Part shown: piece by piece, positions 59,203 through 64,000 of the stretch
Layout of the letters: each line of letters opens with the position of its first letter
Position numbering within the stretch: position 1 is the first letter of the stretch
Assembly (NCBI RefSeq): GCF_030646015.1
Contig: NZ_JAUSLT010000174.1
Location: 30,607 to 94,606 of the forward strand
Direction of reading: 5' to 3'
Source of the DNA: Bradyrhizobium sp.
Lineage (GTDB): Bacteria > Pseudomonadota > Alphaproteobacteria > Rhizobiales > Xanthobacteraceae
Length of the DNA: 64,000 bases
Position numbers and translations under genes: made by a program
Notes under the pieces: model-generated
Databases searched by the model: none
What the model was told of the DNA's origin: nothing
The model's input: the letters and a program-made list of their open reading frames with translations, nothing else

Positions 59203-59940
59203 ATGATTATTGTTGCGGCGCAGCATAGAAGTCGTGTGACATCAGGGGGACGGTTCAACGTTACAATGATTGCAGCAGATAATTTGAAGCGCATCGCGGC
59301 CTGGTCGCGCGAACTGAACGAGCGGGAGACCGAGATCGCGCGCGCCGGCATCGTCGAAAAATCCTACCGCGCCAATGAATTCATCTTCATGCGGGGGGAT
59401 AATTTCGACTACTGGACCGGCGTCGTCACCGGCCTTGCCCGGATGGGCATCGTGTCCCGGGGCGGCAAGGCCGCCAGCTTTGCCGGCCTGACCTCCGGCG
59501 CATGGTTCGGCGAAGGCAGCGTGCTCAAGAAGGAACCCCGGCGCTACGACGTGGTGGCGCTGCGCGACACGCGTCTGGCGATGATGGACCGCAGCACCTT
59601 CTTCTGGCTGTACGAGAACAGCGTCGGGTTCAACCGTTTCCTGGTCCGGCAGCTCAACGAACGTCTGGGTCAGTTTATCGGGCTGCTCGAATATGGCCGC
59701 ACGCTGGACGCCACCGCCCGTCTGGCGCGGTCGATCGCCTCGCTGTTCAATCCGATCCTCTATCCGGACCTCACGCTTCATCTGGAGATCACCCAGGAGG
59801 AAATCGGCGCCCTGTCCGGCATGAGCCGGCAAAATGCCAACCAGTGCCTGAAGCGGCTGGAGAGCCAGGGGCTGCTGCGGCTCGAATATGGCGGCGTCAC
59901 CATCGTTGACCTCGAGCGACTGCGCCGTTACGGCGAGTAA
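59203..59940 (+). CDS. Crp/Fnr-family transcriptional regulator
   Basis: The 245-residue protein has a cyclic-nucleotide-binding-like beta-barrel (about residues 45-145), a dimerisation helix and a C-terminal helix-turn-helix (ITQEEIGALSGMSRQNANQCLKRLE, in two parts, about 195-220). No N-terminal Cys cluster exists, so it is not an oxygen-sensing FNR. The GEGSVLKKEPRRYDV segment is less conserved than in cAMP-binding CRP, so its ligand is unclear. An ATG at 59266 would give a 224-residue protein and is equally possible; neither start has an ideal ribosome-binding site. It lies between two Liv systems and may control one or both. Confidence 0.85.
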   Translation: MIIVAAQHRSRVTSGGRFNVTMIAADNLKRIAAWSRELNERETEIARAGIVEKSYRANEFIFMRGDNFDYWTGVVTGLARMGIVSRGGKAASFAGLTSGAWFGEGSVLKKEPRRYDVVALRDTRLAMMDRSTFFWLYENSVGFNRFLVRQLNERLGQFIGLLEYGRTLDATARLARSIASLFNPILYPDLTLHLEITQEEIGALSGMSRQNANQCLKRLESQGLLRLEYGGVTIVDLERLRRYGE

Positions 59941-59946
59941 TGAAGT

Positions 59947-60642
59947 TCAGACTTCCAGCCATTCCTTGCGAATGGCATCGTTGGCCTTGAGCTCGGCGGG
60001 CGTGCCCTCGAATACGATGCGGCCGTGGCCCATCACGTAGACCCGATGCGAGATCCGCATGGCGATCGAGAGTTTCTGTTCCACCAGCAGGATGGCGACG
60101 CCGCGGCGGGCGATCTCGGCGATGAGATCGCCGACCTGCTGCACGATGATCGGCGCCAGCCCCTCGGTGGGCTCGTCGATCATGACGAGTTCGGGGTCCC
60201 CCATCAGCGTCCGGCAAATCGTCAGCATCTGCTTTTCGCCGCCCGACAGCACGCCGGCCGCGGTATCGGCGCGGGCGGCGAGGTTGGGGAACATCTCCAG
60301 CATGTCCTCGAGCCGCCACTTGCCGGCGCGGCTGGTATCCTTGATGCCAAGCATCAGGTTTTGCCGCACCGTCAGCCCGGGAAAGATGTCGCGGTGTTCG
60401 GGCACGTAGCCCAGCCCGAGATGCGCGATCCGGTAGCTCGGCAGTCCCGCGATATCGGTGCCCTTGAACTTGATCGAGCCCTGCGGCGGCACTTCGCCCA
60501 TGATCGCCTTGACGGTGGTGGAGCGGCCGACACCATTTCGGCCGAGCAGGCTGACGACTTCGCCGGCATCGATACGCATATCGACGCCCTGCAGGATGTG
60601 GCTCTTGCCGTAATAGGCGTGCAGGTCGCGGACCTCCAGCAT
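59947..60642 (-). CDS. Liv-type ABC transporter ATP-binding protein LivF (system B), Walker A Lys replaced by Arg
   Basis: The 231-residue protein has the LivF layout: signature LSGGEQ-like LSGGEKQMLTICRTLMGDP and Walker B ELVMIDEPTEGLAP. Its Walker A reads GRNGVGRSTT, where the invariant Lys is Arg. In most ABC ATPases this change stops ATP hydrolysis, so this subunit may be a degenerate site with LivG doing the work. I recall the same change in some rhizobial relatives, so it may be a conserved feature. It overlaps livG by one base (TGATG) and converges with the Crp/Fnr gene. Confidence 0.9.
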   Translation of the reverse strand: MLEVRDLHAYYGKSHILQGVDMRIDAGEVVSLLGRNGVGRSTTVKAIMGEVPPQGSIKFKGTDIAGLPSYRIAHLGLGYVPEHRDIFPGLTVRQNLMLGIKDTSRAGKWRLEDMLEMFPNLAARADTAAGVLSGGEKQMLTICRTLMGDPELVMIDEPTEGLAPIIVQQVGDLIAEIARRGVAILLVEQKLSIAMRISHRVYVMGHGRIVFEGTPAELKANDAIRKEWLEV

Positions 60643-61391
60643 CAGGCGGCCTCCTCGCCGAGATAGGCTTCCCGAACCTTCGGATTGCCGCGAATCTCTT
60701 CCGGCGTGCCCGAGGCGATGATCTGGCCATATACCAGCACCGAAATACGGTCGGCGAGGCCGAACACCACGCTCATGTCGTGCTCGACGATCAGCAGCGT
60801 GCAGCCTTCCGTGAGGCGGCGGATCAGTTCCACCGCGCGTTCGGTCTCGGCGTGGCTCATGCCGGCGGTCGGCTCATCCAGCAGGATGACATTGGCGCCG
60901 CCGGCCACCGTGATGCCGATCTCGAGCGCGCGCTGCTCGGCATAGGTCAGCAGGCCGGCCGGCACGTCGCGGCGCGCGGTCAGGTTGATGTCGCTGAGGA
61001 TCCGGGCGGTGCGCTCGCGCACCTCAGGCAAATTGTCGATGTTCTTCCAGAACGTATAGCGGTAACCGGCGGCCCACAGCACGGCGCAGCGCAGGTTCTC
61101 CCACACGCTCATATTGGCGAACACGTTGGTGACCTGGAAGCTGCGTGACAGGCCGCGGCGGTTGATCTGGTAGGGCGGCAGGCCCGACACCACTTCGTCG
61201 CGCAGCAGGATGCTGCCGGCCGAGGGCACCATGTAGCCGCTGATCAGGTTGAACAGGGTGGATTTGCCGGCGCCGTTCGGTCCGATCAGGGCGTGCCGTT
61301 CGCCCTGCGCCACGGTCAGGTTCACGTTGCGGATCACCGAGGTGATGCCAAAACTCTTCTCGACTCCGCGCAATTCGATGGCGGTGCTCAT
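60642..61391 (-). CDS. Liv-type ABC transporter ATP-binding protein LivG (system B)
   Basis: The 249-residue protein has an intact Walker A, GPNGAGKST (about residue 38), Walker B VILLDEPTAGMSH, and a signature weaker than usual (LLTYAEQRALEIGITVAGG). The frame runs on upstream through the LivM gene in another reading; the ATG at 61391 overlapping the LivM stop is the natural start. It pairs with the LivF that lacks the Walker A Lys, so it probably supplies the active ATP site. Confidence 0.92.
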   Translation of the reverse strand: MSTAIELRGVEKSFGITSVIRNVNLTVAQGERHALIGPNGAGKSTLFNLISGYMVPSAGSILLRDEVVSGLPPYQINRRGLSRSFQVTNVFANMSVWENLRCAVLWAAGYRYTFWKNIDNLPEVRERTARILSDINLTARRDVPAGLLTYAEQRALEIGITVAGGANVILLDEPTAGMSHAETERAVELIRRLTEGCTLLIVEHDMSVVFGLADRISVLVYGQIIASGTPEEIRGNPKVREAYLGEEAA

Positions 61392-62689
61392 GCGATGGCT
61401 CCCTTTTCGCGGGCACCACCGGTGGCTTCGTCCCAGGCATGTCCGACCATCGTCCAGGTCTTGCGCGCCACCCAATAGCCGCCGACCAACAGGATCGCAG
61501 AAAGCGCCCAGAGGTAGCGGTTCGCCGCGTCGAACGGGATGCCAAACGCCTTGATGTGAGAATCGTCGCCGCCGTGGACGGCATAATAAACAATGATTTC
61601 GGTCGCGAGGATGAGGCCGGCGAGCATGGCGAGCGTCGGAACGAAAGTGATCAGATAGCTGGGTAGCACCCTGCCGAAGGTGCCGGCCTTCAACAGCGGG
61701 CGATGCATCATCAACAGTCCGGTGATGCCGCCCGGTGCGAACAGCACCACGGCGATGAAGATCAGCCCGAAATAGAGCTGCCACACCTGCGTCAGGTCGC
61801 TGAGGCCGAGCGAGAGAAACGTGACGAAGATCGCGCCCACGATCGGTCCGATAAAGAAACCGATACCGCCGATATAGGCGGCGAACAGCACCGTTCCCGA
61901 CTGCACGGCGCCGAGATAGGCCGAATTGGCGATCTCGAAATTGATGGCCGCGAGCGCGCCGGCGATGCCGGCAAAGAATCCGGAAAAGCAGAACGCGAGG
62001 TAACGCACGACATGCGGATCGTAGCCGACGAACTGGACCCGCTCGGGATTGTCGCGCACCGCATTGCACATCCGCCCGAGCGGCGTGCGGGTGAGGGCGT
62101 ACATGGCGATGACGGCCAGCAGCGTCCATGCCGCGACCAGGTAATAGATCTGGATTTGCGGCCCGAAGCTCCAGTCGAACAGCCGAAACACCTTGGTGCG
62201 GTTGGCGGAGATTCCGGCTTCGCCGCCGAAAAAGGTGCGCAGGATCAGGGCCGACGAGGCGATCAGTTCGGCGACGCCGAGCGAGATCATCGCAAAGGCG
62301 GTTCCGCTACGCTGGGTCGAGACCCAGCCGAGCAGCACCGCGAACAATAATCCGGTCAATCCGCCGATCAGTGGCACCAAGGGCAGCGGGATCGGCAGCT
62401 TGTTGGTGCCGATGATGTTGATGGCGTGAATGACCAGGAAGCCGCCGAGGCCGTAATAGACGGCATGACCGAACGACAGCATGCCGGTCTGGCCCAGCAG
62501 GATGTTGTAGGACAGCGCAAAAATGATCGAGATGCCGATCAGGCTGAACGTGGTCAGCGATCCGCCGGAGCTGAACAGTTTCGGCAGCAACAGCAGAGCG
62601 ATCGCCGCTCCAACCCACAATCCGTAGAATTTGAGTTTTTCGGCGGCGGCCGGATAGGGTGGTGCAGTGCTTTGGGTTGTCTCGGTCAT
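61388..62689 (-). CDS. Liv-type ABC transporter permease LivM (system B), with C-terminal extension
   Basis: The 433-residue protein has the LivM core (SYNILLGQTGMLSFGHAVYYGLGGF and the CNAVRDNPERVQFVGYD loop) to about residue 330. An extension of about 100 residues follows with two more hydrophobic segments (LAMLAGLILATEIIVYYAV and YLWALSAILLVGGYWV) and a charged tail. LivM is usually 330-360 residues without such an extension. It overlaps livH and livG by 4 bases each. Confidence 0.9.
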   Translation of the reverse strand: MTETTQSTAPPYPAAAEKLKFYGLWVGAAIALLLLPKLFSSGGSLTTFSLIGISIIFALSYNILLGQTGMLSFGHAVYYGLGGFLVIHAINIIGTNKLPIPLPLVPLIGGLTGLLFAVLLGWVSTQRSGTAFAMISLGVAELIASSALILRTFFGGEAGISANRTKVFRLFDWSFGPQIQIYYLVAAWTLLAVIAMYALTRTPLGRMCNAVRDNPERVQFVGYDPHVVRYLAFCFSGFFAGIAGALAAINFEIANSAYLGAVQSGTVLFAAYIGGIGFFIGPIVGAIFVTFLSLGLSDLTQVWQLYFGLIFIAVVLFAPGGITGLLMMHRPLLKAGTFGRVLPSYLITFVPTLAMLAGLILATEIIVYYAVHGGDDSHIKAFGIPFDAANRYLWALSAILLVGGYWVARKTWTMVGHAWDEATGGAREKGAIA

Positions 62690-63633
62690 GTGTCGCGTGT
62701 CCCGAGCAGGCCCATGGGACGGAAGATCAGGATCAGGACCAGCAATACGTAGGGCATGATCGGCGCGATCTGGGCGATCGTCACGTTCCAGATATCGGAG
62801 AGCCAGGTCGCCGCATAATCCGGGCTGAGCGGACCGAAGGCGCCGGACAATGAGCCGTTCATAGAGACCGCAAAGGTCTGCACCAGGCCGATCAGCAGCG
62901 AGGCGACGAAGGCGCCAGGCAGCGAACCCAGTCCGCCGACCACCACTACCACGAACAGGATCGGTCCGAGCAATCCGGCCATGTTCGCTTGCGTCACCAG
63001 TGCGGGACCGGCGATGACGCCGGCGACGGCGGCGAGCGCGGTGCCGACGCCGAATACCAGCATGAAGATGCGTCCGACGTTGTGGCCGAGATGGCCGACC
63101 ATGTGCGGATGGGTCAGCGCCGCCTGCACGATCAGGCCGATCCGCGTCTTCTTGAGCGTGATCAGCAGGGCCGCGAAGATCAGGATGGAGACCAGCAGCA
63201 TGAACATCTTGTAGGCGGGGTAATTGGTCGAGAAGATCGTGAAGGCCGAGAAATCCAGCGACGGCGGTATGCGGAAATCCACCGGGCTCTTGCCCCAGAT
63301 GATCTGCACGACTTCCTCGATCGCGAAGGCGAGGCCGAAGGTGAACAGCAGTTCGGCGACGTGGCCGTTCTTGTGGACGCGGCGCAGGCCATAGCGCTCG
63401 ACGGCGGCGCCGATCGCGCCCGCCAGCAATGGCGCGATCACCAGCGCGGGCCAGAAGCCGAACCAGCGGCTGATCTGGAATCCGAAGAATGCGCCGATCA
63501 TGTAGAAGCTGGCATGCGCGAAGTTGAGCACGCCGAGCATGCTGAAGATGACGGTGAGCCCGCTCGCCATCAAAAACAGCAGCATGCCGTACAGCACACC
63601 GTTCAGTGTGGAGATGACGATCAGTTCAAGCAC
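62686..63633 (-). CDS. Liv-type ABC transporter permease LivH (system B)
   Basis: The 315-residue protein has the LivH start TLNGVLYGMLLFLMASGLTVIF, the LGVLNFAHASFYMIGAF motif and the GLIVQAALTHPHMVGHLG ATPase-contact loop. It overlaps livM by 4 bases. The gap to the binding-protein gene upstream holds a strong hairpin. Confidence 0.92.
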   Translation of the reverse strand: MLELIVISTLNGVLYGMLLFLMASGLTVIFSMLGVLNFAHASFYMIGAFFGFQISRWFGFWPALVIAPLLAGAIGAAVERYGLRRVHKNGHVAELLFTFGLAFAIEEVVQIIWGKSPVDFRIPPSLDFSAFTIFSTNYPAYKMFMLLVSILIFAALLITLKKTRIGLIVQAALTHPHMVGHLGHNVGRIFMLVFGVGTALAAVAGVIAGPALVTQANMAGLLGPILFVVVVVGGLGSLPGAFVASLLIGLVQTFAVSMNGSLSGAFGPLSPDYAATWLSDIWNVTIAQIAPIMPYVLLVLILIFRPMGLLGTRDT

Positions 63634-63661
63634 GGCGCACCGCCTGGGGAAATAAGGGACG

Positions 63662-63690
63662 CGTCCGCCCCCGGAGGATCGGGGCGGACG
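63662..63690 (-). terminator. Intercistronic hairpin between the binding protein and livH (system B)
   Basis: cgtccgcccc (63662-63671) and ggggcggacg (63681-63690) form a perfect 10-bp stem with a 9-base loop. On the minus strand it follows the binding-protein stop. Such hairpins often act as partial terminators or RNA stabilisers that keep the receptor more abundant than the permeases. Confidence 0.55.
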
Positions 63691-63706
63691 GGTTACGCGT
63701 GAATGG

Positions 63707-64000
63707 TTACTTCGGCCGTTCCATCTTGCAGGTGGTCGGCAGCATGGTCTGGGCGGTATCGATCCTGGCGATGAGCTTCCAGCCCCAGCCGGTCTTTTCC
63801 TCGTCGAACGGTTCCTTTGCGGTGCGCTCGCCGAGCGAGGAAATGTAGATTGGCTGGAAGAACTGGTGGTCGTCCTTGCGCATGTTGCCCTTGCCGCCGT
63901 TGAAGACGTCGAACTCCATGCCTTCCAGCGCGAGCGCGACCTTGACCGGGTCGATCGACTTGGCCTTGTCGGCGGCGGCCGCCAGCATGCGCATCTGGTT
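63707..64000 (-). CDS. Liv-type ABC transporter substrate-binding protein (system B), C-terminal part only
   Basis: The gene begins beyond the right edge; 98 codons are visible. The VKVALALEGMEFDVFNGGKG and FFQPIYISSLG segments are typical of the end of LivK-like receptors. Its position before livH, livM, livG and livF on the same strand completes the standard order of the system. Confidence 0.85.
   Translation of the reverse strand, partial: NQMRMLAAAADKAKSIDPVKVALALEGMEFDVFNGGKGNMRKDDHQFFQPIYISSLGERTAKEPFDEEKTGWGWKLIARIDTAQTMLPTTCKMERPK

Noticed and set aside
60642..62129. A 495-codon frame including LivG of system B
   Set aside because: The upstream half is a shifted reading of LivM; only the part from 61391 carries ATPase motifs.

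Overview
The window is 64 kb of GC-rich chromosome from an alphaproteobacterium. The stacking of solute-uptake operons (Liv-type ABC, NitT/TauT-type ABC, tripartite tricarboxylate transporters), the CoA-ester and 2-hydroxyacid enzymes, and several dispersed inverted repeats that I recall from Bradyrhizobium and Rhodopseudomonas genomes suggest a Bradyrhizobium-like member of the Nitrobacteraceae. No rRNA, tRNA, CRISPR array, transposase, integrase or phage gene was found. Only two DNA-binding regulators were seen (a GntR/FCD protein and a Crp/Fnr protein).

Layout. (1) 1-3543: a NitT/TauT-type ABC uptake operon (substrate-binding protein cut by the window edge, GntR/FCD regulator, ATPase, two different permeases). 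(2) 3561-7865, minus strand: TctC-type binding protein, 2Fe-2S subunit and molybdopterin subunit of a xanthine-dehydrogenase-family hydroxylase, and a ModA-like binding protein without a signal peptide. (3) 8021-16217: a Tat-exported binding protein with MmgE/PrpD and an SDR that lacks the catalytic Tyr, a Mo-bisMGD oxidoreductase, a crotonase-fold protein, an 800-bp non-coding stretch with repeats, and another orphan TctC. (4) 16224-23113: an alkaline-phosphatase-superfamily hydrolase, a large two-headed glycosyltransferase, an ABC-2 polysaccharide exporter (Wzm/Wzt-like) and a GT2 glycosyltransferase. (5) 23370-34770: organic-acid metabolism (GlcG-like protein, GlcD/GlcF-like fusion dehydrogenase, class V aminotransferase, crotonase, a complete TctCBA system, CaiB-type CoA transferase), with one glycosyltransferase inserted. 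(6) 34964-51498: a surface-glycan region with a Wzx-like flippase, RfbA, RfbB, a sugar aminotransferase, a half-length NDP-hexose 2,3-dehydratase, three methyltransferases, glycosyltransferases, an O-antigen ligase/polymerase-like gene broken by a frameshift, a NodU-type carbamoyltransferase, a PaaK-like adenylating enzyme and an AGE-family epimerase. (7) 51553-64000: two tandem Liv-type ABC systems, the first containing an acyl-CoA synthetase, with a Crp/Fnr regulator between them.

How the genes may work together. RfbA and RfbB make dTDP-4-keto-6-deoxyglucose. RfbC and RfbD (the rhamnose branch) are absent, while a 2,3-dehydratase and a DegT-type aminotransferase are adjacent. That combination points to a dTDP-3-amino-2,3,6-trideoxyhexose, probably further methylated or carbamoylated and placed on a surface glycan. 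This is the most interesting system in the window. The Liv, Tct and NitT/TauT transporters and the CoA enzymes suggest a scavenging lifestyle on aromatic, branched or short organic acids; none of their substrates can be read from sequence alone.
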